From Duganella fentianensis (GTDB lineage Bacteria > Pseudomonadota > Gammaproteobacteria > Burkholderiales > Burkholderiaceae_D): a stretch of DNA of 64,000 nucleotides. The notes beneath the pieces are model-generated. The model made no database searches, was not told the origin of the DNA, and worked only from the letters and a program-made list of their open reading frames with translations. The stretch lies in contig NZ_WWCL01000003.1 of NCBI RefSeq assembly GCF_009857835.1, forward strand, positions 124,001 to 188,000. The letters run 5' to 3'. Shown one piece after another: positions 15,776 to 25,703 of this stretch. The translations under genes and the position numbers were made by a program. Numbering within the stretch: position 1 is the first letter of the stretch; the number at the start of each line of letters is the position of its first letter.

Positions 15776-17188
15776 TTAGGGGATGCTCACCGGCACTGGT
15801 GCTTGCGTATTATCACCTTTACCGAGTTGACCTTCGACATTCCGGCCCCAGCCCCACAGGGTGTTATCGGAACGCAGGCCGAAGGTATGGGCATTACCGG
15901 CCGTGACGGAAATCCAGTTGCTGGCCGTACCGATCTGGGCCGGTGCGGAAATGTCCGGACCACCGTTGCCCAGCTGGCTTTCGGTATTGCTGCCCCAGCC
16001 CCACAGCTGGCCTTCACGCGTCACTGCCATGCTGTGCGCGGCACCGGCCGAGACCATGGCCCAGTTGGTCGCCGTGGAAATCTGTACCGGCGCATTCACG
16101 CTGGCCGAACCATTGTTGCCGACCTGACCGCTCAGGTTGTAGCCCCAGCCATACATGGAACCATCAGCCCGCACAGCCAGCGAGTGGCTGCCGCCAGCCG
16201 AGACCGAAGCCCAGGTCGAGGAACCGATCTTGGCCGGCGCATTCACATCGACCTGGCCGCCATTGCCCACCTGGCCATTGGCGTTGCCGCCCCAGCCGTA
16301 CAGGTTCAGCGTATCTTTGGTGATGGCCAGGGTATGGGTGTCGCCGGCGCTGACGGCCAGCCAGCCGCCCGTGGTCGGCGAAGTAATCTTGGTAGGCACC
16401 AGACGGTCGATGGTGGTGCCGTCGCCCAGCTGGCCATTGAAGTTACGGCCCCATGCGTACATCACGCCGGTCGTCTTGATGGCGAACGCATGGCCCTTGC
16501 CGGCCGCCACATAGGCCCAGTCGGTATCCTTGCCGATCTTGGTCGGAATCGCGTGGTCTACTGTCGTGCCGTCGCCGAGGCGGCCGTTCTGGTTGAAGCC
16601 CCACGACCAGATGGTGCCGTCGCTGCGCAGCGCCACTACGAACTGTTCGCCCACGGCGATCTGCTTCCACAGCAGGCTGCCACCACTCACCTGGACCGGC
16701 ACATTGCGGTCTATGGTGGTGCTGTCGCCCAGCTGGCCACGGATGTTGGAACCCCAGGCGTACAGGCTGCCGTCCGCCTTGCGCGCCAGCGTCTGGTAGC
16801 CGCCGGCCACCACATTCGCCCATGGCGCGATCACACTCAGGGTGATGCTGCCCGTGATGCCGTCCTGGGTCGCCGTGAAAGTGTCGGAACCCACGGCCTT
16901 GGCCGTCACACTGCCGCTGGAGAAGATGCTGGCCACGGCGCCCGTGCCCTTGAAGGCCCAGACCAGACCGGTGGCCGTGTTCAGCACCTTGGTGCTGTTA
17001 TCGGAATAGGTACCGGTCGCCGTCAGCTGCATGGTGGTGCCGACCGGCATGGTGCTGCTCGGTGCCGTCACGGCGATCGATTTCAGCACGGCCGGTGCCG
17101 GCGTGGAGGAACCACCGCCACCGCCGCCGCAGGCTGCCAGCACGCCCAGCAGCGGCAGCAGCAGATAGGTTTTACAGAATTTTTTCAT
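15776..17188 (-). CDS. RCC1-repeat lipoprotein with a bacterial Ig-like domain
   Basis: A 470-residue lipoprotein. The signal peptide ends in the lipobox LAAC (Cys-20), followed by six glycines, a common flexible linker after lipid anchoring. A BIG_2-type Ig-like domain spans about 33-118. The rest is seven RCC1/BNR-type repeats, each carrying a variant of YAWGSNIRGQLGDGTT, which should fold into a seven-bladed beta-propeller. It is probably surface-exposed or periplasmic. In eukaryotes RCC1 is a Ran exchange factor, but bacterial RCC1 repeats occur in secreted proteins of unknown role, so no enzymatic function is claimed. It has its own terminator. Confidence 0.88.
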   Translation of the reverse strand: MKKFCKTYLLLPLLGVLAACGGGGGGSSTPAPAVLKSIAVTAPSSTMPVGTTMQLTATGTYSDNSTKVLNTATGLVWAFKGTGAVASIFSSGSVTAKAVGSDTFTATQDGITGSITLSVIAPWANVVAGGYQTLARKADGSLYAWGSNIRGQLGDSTTIDRNVPVQVSGGSLLWKQIAVGEQFVVALRSDGTIWSWGFNQNGRLGDGTTVDHAIPTKIGKDTDWAYVAAGKGHAFAIKTTGVMYAWGRNFNGQLGDGTTIDRLVPTKITSPTTGGWLAVSAGDTHTLAITKDTLNLYGWGGNANGQVGNGGQVDVNAPAKIGSSTWASVSAGGSHSLAVRADGSMYGWGYNLSGQVGNNGSASVNAPVQISTATNWAMVSAGAAHSMAVTREGQLWGWGSNTESQLGNGGPDISAPAQIGTASNWISVTAGNAHTFGLRSDNTLWGWGRNVEGQLGKGDNTQAPVPVSIP

Positions 17189-17319
17189 GATCTTCCAGTT
17201 CGTACAAGGAGTGAGGCCACGCGCATAGATGGCCAGCTTGCGAACTAGTTTAGCGGCAAACCGGCCCGCCGCATCGCCCGAGCAGGACGGAAAACAGGGG
17301 CTAACTCGCGCCTTAGAAC

Positions 17320-17341
17320 GCCGGCCCGCAGCGGGGCCGGC
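17320..17341. terminator. GC-rich hairpin downstream of ygiQ
   Basis: GCCGGCCC (17320-17327) and GGGCCGGC (17334-17341) form a perfect 8-bp stem. There is no clear T-run on the minus strand, so termination is only probable. Confidence 0.45.
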
Positions 17342-17392
17342 TTAATCCGTGTTCAATCTTGCCATCAAGGCAAAAATAAGTGCCGTGAGAAC

Positions 17393-19813
17393 TTATTTGC
17401 GGCCACGGGGGGCGGCCGGTTTCTTGACCTTGATGGTGTCCAGTATCGAGGCACGCGGCTTGGTTTCCAGCGATTTGCGGGCCGTCAGCGAACCTGTCAG
17501 CGCATTCGCCCGGGCACCGCGCGCCTGTGGCTGGGCCGCAGCCACCACGCCGGATTTAGCGGCCCGGCCAGCCCGGCCAGCCGGCGCGGCAGCAGGCGCA
17601 GCAGGGGCCGCCCCATAGCCGCCTGCTTTGCCGCCACCTTTGCCTTTGGCCGGCGCGGCGCCGCTGTAGGCATTGCCGGTCGCTTCGCCGGCCGACCATG
17701 CAGGAATCAGGTGGCGCTCGCCGTTGCCGATCAGATCGGCACGGCCCATGGCCACCAGCGCTTCGCGCAGGATAGGCCAGTTCTCCGGGTCCTGATAGCG
17801 CAGGAAAGCCTTGTGGGTACGGCGAATCTTGCCGCTGCGGGCGGTTTCCACCACTTCCGAATCGGCCGTGACCTTGTGCAGCGGGTTGCGGCGCGAGTGG
17901 TACATGGTGGTCGCCATGGCCATGGGGGTGGGCATGAAGGTCTGCACCTGATCGAGCTTGAAGTTATTCTTCTTCAGCCACAGCGCCAGATTCAGCATGT
18001 CCAGATCGGTCGTGCCCGGGTGGGCCGCGATGAAATACGGGATCAGGTACTGCTTCTTGCCCGCTTCCAGCGAGAAGCGGTCGAACATTTCCTTGAACTC
18101 GTCGTAAGCACCGATGCCGGGCTTCATCATCTTGTTCAGGGTGTTTTCTTCCGTGTGCTCGGGGGCGATTTTCAGCAGGCCGCCCACGTGGTGGGTCACC
18201 AGTTCTTTCACGTATTCGGGCGAACGCACGGCCAGATCGTAGCGCAGGCCCGAAGAAATCAATATCTTCTTCACGCCCGGAATCGCGCGCGCCTTGCGGT
18301 ACAGCGCAATCAGCTTGCTGTGGTCGGTGCCCAGATTGACGCAGATGGACGGGAACACGCAGGACAGGCGGCGGCAGGTTTTCTCGATCTCCGGTTCCTT
18401 GCAGGACAGCCGGTACATATTCGCCGTCGGGCCGCCCAGATCGGAAATCGTGCCCGTGAAGCCCTTGGTCTTGTCGCGGATGTGCTCGATCTCGCGCAGG
18501 ATGGACGGCTCGGAACGGCTCTGGATGATGCGGCCTTCGTGCTCGGTAATCGAGCAGAAAGTGCAGCCACCGAAGCAGCCGCGCATGATGTTGACGGAGA
18601 AGCGGATCATTTCCCACGCAGGAATGCGTGCCTTGCCGTAGGAAGGGTGTGGTGCACGGGCATAGTTCATGTCGTACACGCCATCCATCTCATCCATGCG
18701 CAGCGGCAGTGGCGGCGGGTTCAGCCACACATCGCGTTCGCCGTGCGCCTGCACCAGCGCGCGCGCATTGCCGGGATTTGATTCGAGGTGGAACACGCGC
18801 GAAGCGTGCGCATACATCACCGGATCGGTGCTCACCGTTTCGAACGAAGGCAGACGCACCACCGTGCGCTGGTGTTTTTCGCGCTCCATGGCCTGCCGCT
18901 CGGCGCGGCTCATGATGCGGATGGGCTTTTCCACCACCGCAGGAGCGACCGGCGCAGCCGCGGCCGCAGCACCTTCCGTCCCCGCTGCAGACGCTTCGGC
19001 GCCACCATTGCTGGCGCACGAAGGCGTGTTCGGCTGCACCATCAGATAAGGGTCGGGATGGGCGTCCACCTTGCCCGGCGTGTCGACGCGGGTGCTGTTA
19101 TGCACGCCCCATTCAGGCGTCGGCAGCCAGCCGCTAGGCACCAGGAAAGCCGTACCGCGCAGGTCGCGGATGGTCTTGATTTCTTCGCCCGCATGCATGC
19201 GGTGGGTCAGGTCCACCAGCGCCCGTTCGGCATTGCCGAAGATCAGCAGGTCAGCCTTGGAATCGACCAGCACGGAGCGGCGCACCTTGTCCGACCAGTA
19301 GTCGTAATGGGCGATACGGCGCAGCGAAGCTTCGATAGAACCGATCACCACGGGTATGCCGGGATAGGCCTCGCGCGCACGCTGGGCATAGGCCGTGACG
19401 GCGCGGTCCGGACGCTTATTCGGCTCGGCATCGGCCGTGTAGGCATCTTCCGAGCGGATTTTGCGGTCGGCCGTGTAGCGGTTGACCATGGAGTCCATAT
19501 TGCCCGCCGTGATGCCGTAATACAGGCGCGGCTTGCCCAGCACGCGGAAAGCTTCTGCAGAAGTCCAGTCCGGCTGGCTGATGATGCCGACGCGGAAGCC
19601 TTGCGCTTCCAGCAGACGGCCGACCAGCGCCATGCCGAAGCTGGGGTGGTCGATGTAGGCGTCGCCGGTGACCAGTATCACGTCGCACTCGTCCCAGCCG
19701 AGCGCGTCCATCTCGGCGCGTGACATCGGCAGGAAAGGCGCAGCAGCAGCGCGGGCAGACCGCTTGGGGACGGTCGCAAATAAATTGGCAGGGGAGTTCA
19801 TATCGGACGGCAT
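17393..19813 (-). CDS. ygiQ: YgiQ-family radical SAM protein
   Basis: An 806-residue radical SAM protein closely matching E. coli YgiQ along its length. The N-terminal segment [20 protein letters not shown] and the conserved [17 protein letters not shown] block are present. The radical SAM cluster motif CFGGCTFC lies near residue 410. The C-terminal approximately 100 residues are Ala/Gly/Lys-rich and of low complexity. The family is widespread but its reaction is not established; it contains both a YgiQ N-terminal cobalamin-binding-like region and a SAM barrel. The start is uncertain: ATG at 19813, ATG at 19801, or a TTG at 19849 preceded by AAGG are all possible. Confidence 0.92.
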   Translation of the reverse strand: MPSDMNSPANLFATVPKRSARAAAAPFLPMSRAEMDALGWDECDVILVTGDAYIDHPSFGMALVGRLLEAQGFRVGIISQPDWTSAEAFRVLGKPRLYYGITAGNMDSMVNRYTADRKIRSEDAYTADAEPNKRPDRAVTAYAQRAREAYPGIPVVIGSIEASLRRIAHYDYWSDKVRRSVLVDSKADLLIFGNAERALVDLTHRMHAGEEIKTIRDLRGTAFLVPSGWLPTPEWGVHNSTRVDTPGKVDAHPDPYLMVQPNTPSCASNGGAEASAAGTEGAAAAAAPVAPAVVEKPIRIMSRAERQAMEREKHQRTVVRLPSFETVSTDPVMYAHASRVFHLESNPGNARALVQAHGERDVWLNPPPLPLRMDEMDGVYDMNYARAPHPSYGKARIPAWEMIRFSVNIMRGCFGGCTFCSITEHEGRIIQSRSEPSILREIEHIRDKTKGFTGTISDLGGPTANMYRLSCKEPEIEKTCRRLSCVFPSICVNLGTDHSKLIALYRKARAIPGVKKILISSGLRYDLAVRSPEYVKELVTHHVGGLLKIAPEHTEENTLNKMMKPGIGAYDEFKEMFDRFSLEAGKKQYLIPYFIAAHPGTTDLDMLNLALWLKKNNFKLDQVQTFMPTPMAMATTMYHSRRNPLHKVTADSEVVETARSGKIRRTHKAFLRYQDPENWPILREALVAMGRADLIGNGERHLIPAWSAGEATGNAYSGAAPAKGKGGGKAGGYGAAPAAPAAAPAGRAGRAAKSGVVAAAQPQARGARANALTGSLTARKSLETKPRASILDTIKVKKPAAPRGRK

Positions 19814-19926
19814 TGTACCGGAAATGCGCCGCCCCCGCTTGCCGTGCAAACGGAAAACCTTTTAGTATTCAAACACTTGGGCATATCAGGCAAGCTGGAC
19901 AATCCGGCAATGATGTCAGAATGACC

Positions 19927-19954
19927 TTGCATGCGGGCCGCCGTTTGCTATAAA
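19927..19954 (+). promoter_or_regulatory. Probable sigma-70 promoter of the gene at 19984
   Basis: TTGCAT (19927-19932), 16-bp spacer, TATAAA (19949-19954). The ATG at 19984 is 29 bp downstream, leaving a short leader with GGGAG as RBS. Confidence 0.5.
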
Positions 19955-19983
19955 GGAGGCATCACCTCGCGCGGGAGAATGCC

Positions 19984-20493
19984 ATGCAACGCCGCCTCTA
20001 CTTTACCCTGCCCGATGCGGGCAGCGCCCGTGCCGTGCTGGACGAACTGCTGCTGGCACGGATCAGCATACGCCACATCCACTTTCTGGCCCGTCAGGCC
20101 ATGGCGGCAGAACTACCCACACTGGGTCTGCTGGCCCGTACCGACATCGTGCACGGCGCCCAGCTGGGCGCGGCGATAGGCGCCGTGATCGGTCTGGCCT
20201 GCGCCATAGGACTGGCCTTTTATCCCATCGCGGGCTGGACTGCAGGCACCTTCACCATTTTGCTGCTGATGCTGGGCGGCGCCCTGCTGGGCAGCTGGGC
20301 CAGCGCCATGAATGCGGCGGCCGTACCGAATACCCGGCTGCGCCGCTTTGCCGCCGCACTGGCACAGGGCCGGGTCCTGCTCATCCTCGATCTGCCGGCT
20401 GCCCGGGTCGACGACATCGAAGCCATGCTGGCCCAACGTCACCCTGCTGCCAGCTTTGGCGGCATGGAGCCGCCTGCGCTGGCTTTTCCCTGA
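19984..20493 (+). CDS. Small membrane protein of unknown function (DUF1269-like)
   Basis: A 169-residue protein with a soluble N-terminal alpha/beta part (about 1-55), two Gly/Ala-rich transmembrane helices (about 60-80 and 85-110), and a soluble C-terminal part with LLILDLPAARVDDIEAML. The layout resembles DUF1269-type proteins, in which a glycine-zipper hairpin is inserted between ferredoxin-like halves, but I am not certain of the family. GGGAG lies 6 nt before the ATG and a sigma-70-like promoter just upstream. It converges with the DUF4404 gene with a 10-bp gap. No function can be stated. Confidence 0.7.
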   Translation: MQRRLYFTLPDAGSARAVLDELLLARISIRHIHFLARQAMAAELPTLGLLARTDIVHGAQLGAAIGAVIGLACAIGLAFYPIAGWTAGTFTILLLMLGGALLGSWASAMNAAAVPNTRLRRFAAALAQGRVLLILDLPAARVDDIEAMLAQRHPAASFGGMEPPALAFP

Positions 20494-20503
20494 CGCTCGG
20501 GGT

Positions 20504-20788
20504 TCAGATGCCCATGCTGGAGAGGATATTGCCCAGTTCACGCAGGGCCGGTTCCAGATGAGGGTGTTTGACGGCAAACTTGGCACCCAGTTCCTGCGCC
20601 CGCTCGGCCAGACCATAGGTGCTGCTTTCTTCTGCAGCATCGGCTGAGGCGGCAGCATTACCGGCCAGCAGCTGTTTGATATCGCCATCGAGCTGGGCCA
20701 GCAGAGTACGCGATTCCTCGTCCAGCGGGCCGCTCTGGGCCAGATGGCTGTGCAGGGAATTCAGTGTGGCCTTGAGTTTGCTATCCAT
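20504..20788 (-). CDS. DUF4404-family small protein
   Basis: A 94-residue, largely helical acidic protein. It begins with a heptad-like segment MDSKLKATLNSLHSHLAQ and ends HLEPALRELGNILSSMGI, which matches the DUF4404 pattern as I recall it. No signal peptide, membrane segment or catalytic motif is visible. It follows the VF530-type gene by 9 bp on the same strand, so the two are probably one operon. The role is unknown. Confidence 0.75.
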   Translation of the reverse strand: MDSKLKATLNSLHSHLAQSGPLDEESRTLLAQLDGDIKQLLAGNAAASADAAEESSTYGLAERAQELGAKFAVKHPHLEPALRELGNILSSMGI

Positions 20789-20797
20789 GTTGCTATC

Positions 20798-21007
20798 CTA
20801 ATCGTTGAAGTGGGTGGCGCAATACAGCGCTTCGACGCGCTCGCGCGCCCACGGGGTTTTGCGCAGGAATTTCAGGCTGGATTTGATGCTGGGGTCGCTG
20901 CTAAAACAGTTGATCGCGATGCGCTGGGCCAGTTGCTCCCAGCCGTAATACGCGTGCAGACGGACCAGTATCGCTTCCAGTGTCATGCCTTGCAGTTGTT
21001 TGCTCAT
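20798..21007 (-). CDS. VF530-type small DNA-binding protein (DUF2132)
   Basis: A 69-residue protein whose core, from [19 protein letters not shown] to [18 protein letters not shown], is characteristic of the VF530 family. The structurally known member has a DNA-binding-like helical fold; its cellular role is unknown. It is upstream of and probably co-transcribed with the DUF4404 gene. A strong terminator facing it belongs to the upstream M3 peptidase gene, so the pair must have its own promoter in the approximately 20 bp between or read through from upstream. Confidence 0.88.
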   Translation of the reverse strand: MSKQLQGMTLEAILVRLHAYYGWEQLAQRIAINCFSSDPSIKSSLKFLRKTPWARERVEALYCATHFND

Positions 21008-21023
21008 ACTTTATCTTACCCAT

Positions 21024-21066
21024 AAAAAAAGGCCGCTGTGCCGATTTTCACATAAATCGGCACAGC
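21024..21066 (-). terminator. Terminator of the first M3 peptidase gene
   Basis: GCTGTGCCGATTT (21035-21047) and AAATCGGCACAGC (21054-21066) form a perfect 13-bp stem, followed on the minus strand by GGCC and a T-run (complement of 21024-21030). Confidence 0.9.
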
Positions 21067-21092
21067 GACCCGTGGCAGCAGCGCTGGGCGGC

Positions 21093-23219
21093 TTATTTTT
21101 CCGTCAGGCCGCGGCGCTCGAGCAGCGGTTCGACGGTGGCATCACGGCCACGGAACTTGCGGTACATCTGCATGGCATCCATGGTGCCGCCGCGCGACAG
21201 CAGCATCTTGCGGAACCAGTCGCCGTTCTTGCGCAGCATGCCGCCTTGCTCGTTGAACCAGTTGACGGTATCGGCATCGAGCTTCTCCGACCACAGGTAG
21301 CCGTAATAGCCGGCCGTGTAGCCACCGGCGAAGGTGTGCGAGAAGTAGGTGGTGCGGTAGCGCGGTGGCACGGGGGCGTAATCGATGCCGGCCGACTTCA
21401 GCGCGTCCGCTTCAAACCCGAGTACATCACTCGGGATCTGCGCCACACCGAGCTGGTGCCATTTTTGATCCAGTATCGATGCCGCCAGATATTCCGTGGT
21501 GCGGAAACCTTCGTTGAATTTCTTCGAAGCGATCACCTTGTCCAGCAATTCCTTGGGCATGGCGGCGCCCGTCTGGTAATGGGTGGCGTAGTTGGCCAGC
21601 ACTTCCGGCCAGACCGACCACATCTCGTTGACCTGCGACGGGAACTCGACGAAATCGCGCGGCACGCGGGTGCCGGAGAAGCGCGGATAGGTCACGTCGG
21701 AGAACATGCCGTGCAGCGCATGGCCGAACTCGTGGAACAGGGTGCGCAGTTCGTCGTAGGTCAGCAGGGTGGCTTCGCCATCCTTGGGCTTAGGGATGTT
21801 GAGGTGGTTGGCCACTACGGGATGGGTGCCCATCAGCTTGGACTGCGACACATAGGCGTTCATCCATGCACCGCCGCGCTTGTTGCTGCGGGCGTAGAAG
21901 TCGGCCAGGAAGATGGCCAGCTGCTTGCCATTCGCATCGTACACGTCGAATACGCGCACATCGGGATGGTAGACGGGCAGATCCTTGCGTTCCTTGAACG
22001 TCAGGCCGTACACCTTGTTGGCAGCGAAGAACACGCCCTTGGTCAGCACATTGTTCAGTTCGAAGTAGGGGCGCAGCTGGTTCTGGTCGAAGTTGAAGCG
22101 CTCGGCGCGCACCTTGTCGCTGTAGAACGACCAGTCCTGCGCGGCCAGCTGGAAACCGCCCTGTTCACGGTCTATCACCTGCTGGATTTCGGCGCCTTCT
22201 TTTTTGGCATTGGCCACGGCAGGGCGGGCGAATTCGGCCAGCATGCGGTTGACGGCCTGGGCATCATGCGCAGTCTGGTCTTCCAGTGCGTAATCAGCGT
22301 AAGTGGCATAACCGAGCAGGGCGGCTTTCTCGGCGCGCAGCCGCACCAGCTTCAGCACCACCTCGCGGTTATCGAACTGGCCGCCGTGGCTGCCGCGTTC
22401 CAGCGAAGCGGCCATCAGGCGTTCGCGCACGGCGCGATTGGTCAGCACGGCCAGATTGGCCTGCCCCGTGGTGTTCACCACCGGGATCACAAATTTGCCA
22501 TCCAGACCGCGCGCCTTGGCTGCTGCGGCGGCCGCATCGATGGCGGCGTCGGACATGCCGGCCAGCTCGGCACGGGACTCCACCACCAGTGCCGAGGCAT
22601 TGGCTTCTTCCTGCACGTTCTGGGCAAACGCCGTCTGCAGATTGGCCAGCTGGCCATTCATGCTCTTCAGCTTTTCCTTGTCCGCTGCCGACAGGCGCGC
22701 ACCGGCCCGCACGAAGTCGGTATGGTAGCGCTGCAGCAGGTATTTGGCTTCCGCGTCGAGGTGCAGCTTGTCGCGCTTGTCGTATAGCGACTTGATGCGC
22801 GCATACAGCTTCTCGTTGAGGCGGATGGCATCGCTGTGCGCAGCCAGCTTGGGCGACAGCTCGCGCTCGAGCGCCTTGAAGCTGTCGTTGGTGTTGGCGC
22901 CGGACAGATTGCCGAACACCGAGCTCACGCGCGACAGCAGCTGGCCCGATTTTTCCAGCGCCACGATGGTGTTGTCGAAAGTGGCAGGCTGGGGATTGTT
23001 GGCGATGGCTTCGATCTCGGCAGCGTTGATGCGCATGCCTTCGGCAAACGCCGGTGCATAGTCTTCGTTCTTGATCTGGTCGAACATCGGGTAGCCGAAA
23101 GGCAGCGTGCTGGCCTTGGCGAAGGGATTACTGGCGGCCAGCATAGCAGCCGGTTCGGCCGCCTGCGCAGCGCTGCACACGACGGCGACAGCAGCAGCGA
23201 TCATCAGATGACGGTTCAT
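21093..23219 (-). CDS. Secreted M3-family oligopeptidase (Dcp-like), copy 1
   Basis: A 708-residue zinc metallopeptidase of family M3. A signal peptide (1-20, cleavage after AQA) directs it to the periplasm. The zinc site HEFGHALHGMF lies near residues 490-500, with the downstream Glu ligand expected about 25 residues later in the family. Length and the closing GYTAGYYGYLWSEKL and RGRDATVEPLLERRGL segments match peptidyl-dipeptidase Dcp, which removes C-terminal dipeptides from oligopeptides. It is downstream of a second gene of the same family on the same strand, 47 bp apart, and ends at a strong terminator. Confidence 0.92.
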   Translation of the reverse strand: MNRHLMIAAAVAVVCSAAQAAEPAAMLAASNPFAKASTLPFGYPMFDQIKNEDYAPAFAEGMRINAAEIEAIANNPQPATFDNTIVALEKSGQLLSRVSSVFGNLSGANTNDSFKALERELSPKLAAHSDAIRLNEKLYARIKSLYDKRDKLHLDAEAKYLLQRYHTDFVRAGARLSAADKEKLKSMNGQLANLQTAFAQNVQEEANASALVVESRAELAGMSDAAIDAAAAAAKARGLDGKFVIPVVNTTGQANLAVLTNRAVRERLMAASLERGSHGGQFDNREVVLKLVRLRAEKAALLGYATYADYALEDQTAHDAQAVNRMLAEFARPAVANAKKEGAEIQQVIDREQGGFQLAAQDWSFYSDKVRAERFNFDQNQLRPYFELNNVLTKGVFFAANKVYGLTFKERKDLPVYHPDVRVFDVYDANGKQLAIFLADFYARSNKRGGAWMNAYVSQSKLMGTHPVVANHLNIPKPKDGEATLLTYDELRTLFHEFGHALHGMFSDVTYPRFSGTRVPRDFVEFPSQVNEMWSVWPEVLANYATHYQTGAAMPKELLDKVIASKKFNEGFRTTEYLAASILDQKWHQLGVAQIPSDVLGFEADALKSAGIDYAPVPPRYRTTYFSHTFAGGYTAGYYGYLWSEKLDADTVNWFNEQGGMLRKNGDWFRKMLLSRGGTMDAMQMYRKFRGRDATVEPLLERRGLTEK

Positions 23220-23266
23220 GGTTTTCCTGTTGTAAGTTGTATGGTTAAGCTGTGACCGGCGCTGGC

Positions 23267-25396
23267 TTATTTCAGGCCGCGGCGTTCCAGAAGCGGCTCG
23301 ATGACGGCATCGCGGCCACGGAAGTTACGGAACAGATTCATTGCATCGTCCGTACCGCCGCGCGACAGCAGCTTGTTGCGGTACCAGTCGCCGCTAGCAC
23401 GCTTGAGGCCGCCGTTCTGCTTGAACCAGACTTCCGTATCGGCCGTCAGCTTTTCCGACCACAGGTAGGCGTAATAGCCCGCCGCATAACCACCCGAGAA
23501 GCTATGCGAGAAATAGGTGGTGCGGTAGCGCGGCGGCACAGGCGCGAAGTCCACGCCCAGATCTTTCAGCGCATCCGCTTCGAAGGCCAGTACATCGGTC
23601 GGAATCTGGGCCGGGGTCAGCTGGTGCCAGCGCTGGTCCAGCAGCGAGGAAGCCAGATATTCGGTAGCAGTAAAGCCGCGATTGAATTTGCGCGACTCGA
23701 TGACCTTGTCCAGCAGCTCTTTCGGCATAGGCTCGCCCGTCTTGTAGTGCTTGGCGTAGTTGGCTAGCACTTCAGGCCACACGGCCCACATTTCATTGGC
23801 TTGCGACGGGTATTCCACGAAGTCGCTAGGCACGCTGGTGCCCGAGAAGCGCGGATAGGTCACGTTGGAGAACATGCCGTGCAGGGCGTGGCCGAATTCG
23901 TGGAAGGCGGTCGACACTTCGTCGTAGGTCAGCAGGGTCGGTTCGCCAGCCGGCGGCTTGGGAATGTTGAGGTGATTGGCCACCACCGGATGACGACCGA
24001 GCAGCTTCGATTGCGAGCTGTATTCGTTCATCCATGCGCCGCCCTGCTTGTTGCCGCGCGCGTACATGTCGGCGATGAAGATGGCCAGCTGTTTGCCGTT
24101 GGCGTCGAAGACATCGAATACGCGCACGTCCGGGTTGTACACGGGCAGGTCTTTGCGCTCCTTGAAGGAGATGCCGTACAGCTTGTTGGCAGCGAAGAAC
24201 ACGCCCTTGGTCAGCACATTATCCAGTTCGAAGTATGGCTTGATCTGCTTCTCGTCGAAGGCATAGCGCTGGGCGCGCACCTTGTCGGCGTAATAGGCCC
24301 AGTCGGCGGCGCCGAGCTGGAAGCTGCCGCCCTCGGCGACCACCATGGCTTGCAGATCGGCCGCTTCCTTGCGTGCATTGTTCACGGCCGGTTTGGCCAG
24401 ATCGCCGAGCAGCTGGTTGACCGATTTGGTGTCGTGCGCAGTCTGGTCATCGAGTGCATAGGCAGCGAAGTTGGCATAGCCGAGCAGGGTGGCTTTTTCG
24501 GCGCGGGCCTTGGCAATCTTCAGCACCGTCTCGCGGCTATCGAATTCACCGCCATGGCTGCCGCGTGCCAGCGACAGTGCCATCAGCTTTTCACGCACTG
24601 CGCGGTTGCTCAGTTCGGCCAGTGCCGGCTGGCCGCTGGTGTTGACGATGGCGACCAGGAATTTGCCATCCTGACCCTTGGCCTTGGCGGCCGCAGCAGC
24701 GGCGTCGATGGCGGCCTCGCTCATGCCGGCCAGCTCTGCGCGGCTATCCACGATCAGCGCCGATGCATTGGCTTCCTTCAGCACGTTCTGGGTGAAGGCG
24801 GTCTGCAGGGTGGCGATGCTGGCGTTGAGGTTTTTCAGCTTTTCCTTGTCGGCGTCCGACAGCTGGGCGCCAGCGCGCACGAAGTCCTTGTGATAACGCT
24901 CCAGCAGGTGGCGCGCTTCGGCGTCCAGCTTGAGCTTGGCGCGCTGCTGGTACAGGCTGTGCACACGGGCGAACAGCTTGGGGTTGAGGTAGATCGCGTC
25001 GCCATGGGCGGCCAGCCTGGCCGACATTTCGCTGTCCACCGCATCCATCTTGTCGTTGGTATTGGCGCCCTGCAGGTTGTAGAACACGGTCTGGGTGCGG
25101 CTCAGCAGCTCGCCCGATTTTTCCATCGCCACGATGGTGTTCTCGAAGGTGGCCGGTTTCGGGTTGCCGGCAATTGCGGCGATTTCTTCCAGCTGGATGC
25201 GCATGCCCTCGTTAAACGCCGGTACGAAATGCTCGTCCTTGATCTGGTCAAACACGGGATAGTTGAACGGCAGCTTGCTGGCCGTGGCCAGCGGATTGCC
25301 GGCCAGGGTGGCCGCTTCAGTCTGTGCCGCTAGCACAGTCTGGGAAAACGCCAGACCGAGAGCGGCCGCGACGATGAGCATTTGAGGACGGGACAT
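23267..25396 (-). CDS. Secreted M3-family oligopeptidase (Dcp-like), copy 2
   Basis: A 709-residue paralogue of the next gene. It has a signal peptide (about 1-24 ending VLA|AQ), the zinc motif HEFGHALHGMF, and the same C-terminal GYAAGYYAYLWSEKL and RGRDAVIEPLLERRGLK ends. The ATG at 25396 is chosen because the signal peptide starts there; an upstream ATG at 25483 would add 29 residues that do not look like a leader. The pair is co-directional with 47 bp between them and most probably arose by tandem duplication. Both catalytic motifs are intact, so both copies should be active peptidyl-dipeptidases or oligopeptidases in the periplasm. Confidence 0.92.
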   Translation of the reverse strand: MSRPQMLIVAAALGLAFSQTVLAAQTEAATLAGNPLATASKLPFNYPVFDQIKDEHFVPAFNEGMRIQLEEIAAIAGNPKPATFENTIVAMEKSGELLSRTQTVFYNLQGANTNDKMDAVDSEMSARLAAHGDAIYLNPKLFARVHSLYQQRAKLKLDAEARHLLERYHKDFVRAGAQLSDADKEKLKNLNASIATLQTAFTQNVLKEANASALIVDSRAELAGMSEAAIDAAAAAAKAKGQDGKFLVAIVNTSGQPALAELSNRAVREKLMALSLARGSHGGEFDSRETVLKIAKARAEKATLLGYANFAAYALDDQTAHDTKSVNQLLGDLAKPAVNNARKEAADLQAMVVAEGGSFQLGAADWAYYADKVRAQRYAFDEKQIKPYFELDNVLTKGVFFAANKLYGISFKERKDLPVYNPDVRVFDVFDANGKQLAIFIADMYARGNKQGGAWMNEYSSQSKLLGRHPVVANHLNIPKPPAGEPTLLTYDEVSTAFHEFGHALHGMFSNVTYPRFSGTSVPSDFVEYPSQANEMWAVWPEVLANYAKHYKTGEPMPKELLDKVIESRKFNRGFTATEYLASSLLDQRWHQLTPAQIPTDVLAFEADALKDLGVDFAPVPPRYRTTYFSHSFSGGYAAGYYAYLWSEKLTADTEVWFKQNGGLKRASGDWYRNKLLSRGGTDDAMNLFRNFRGRDAVIEPLLERRGLK

Positions 25397-25617
25397 GGGG
25401 AACTCTTTCATTAAACGCCGGTGGAAGATGCTGACGCGCGCAGGCGGAAAGCCGGCAGCCGCAGCAGTTGCAAAGGCGATCATAGCAGCGGCTCAGGTCG
25501 GCCGTCACGGGCAAAAAATGCTGCACTGCACTTCCTCGGAAACCTTCGTGCTTTTCCGAACAATGCTTGGCCTGAGACCACATTTTTCAGTGGTTTGCGG
25601 TACCACAGTGCAACATT

Positions 25618-25672
25618 GCAAAAGAAAGGCTGGCGCGCAGCGAGCTTACGACTCTCTCGCTGCGCGCCAGCC
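25618..25672 (-). terminator. Long perfect hairpin downstream of the AHSA1 gene
   Basis: GGCTGGCGCGCAGCGAG (25628-25644) and its perfect complement (25656-25672) form a 17-bp stem with an 11-nt loop. On the minus strand TTTCTTTT follows, so it terminates the gene at 25704-26147. The rest of 25397-25703 holds no gene that I can see. Confidence 0.85.
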
Positions 25673-25703
25673 TGTTGGCTAGCTTATTGCCCGAGGCTGC
25701 GCT

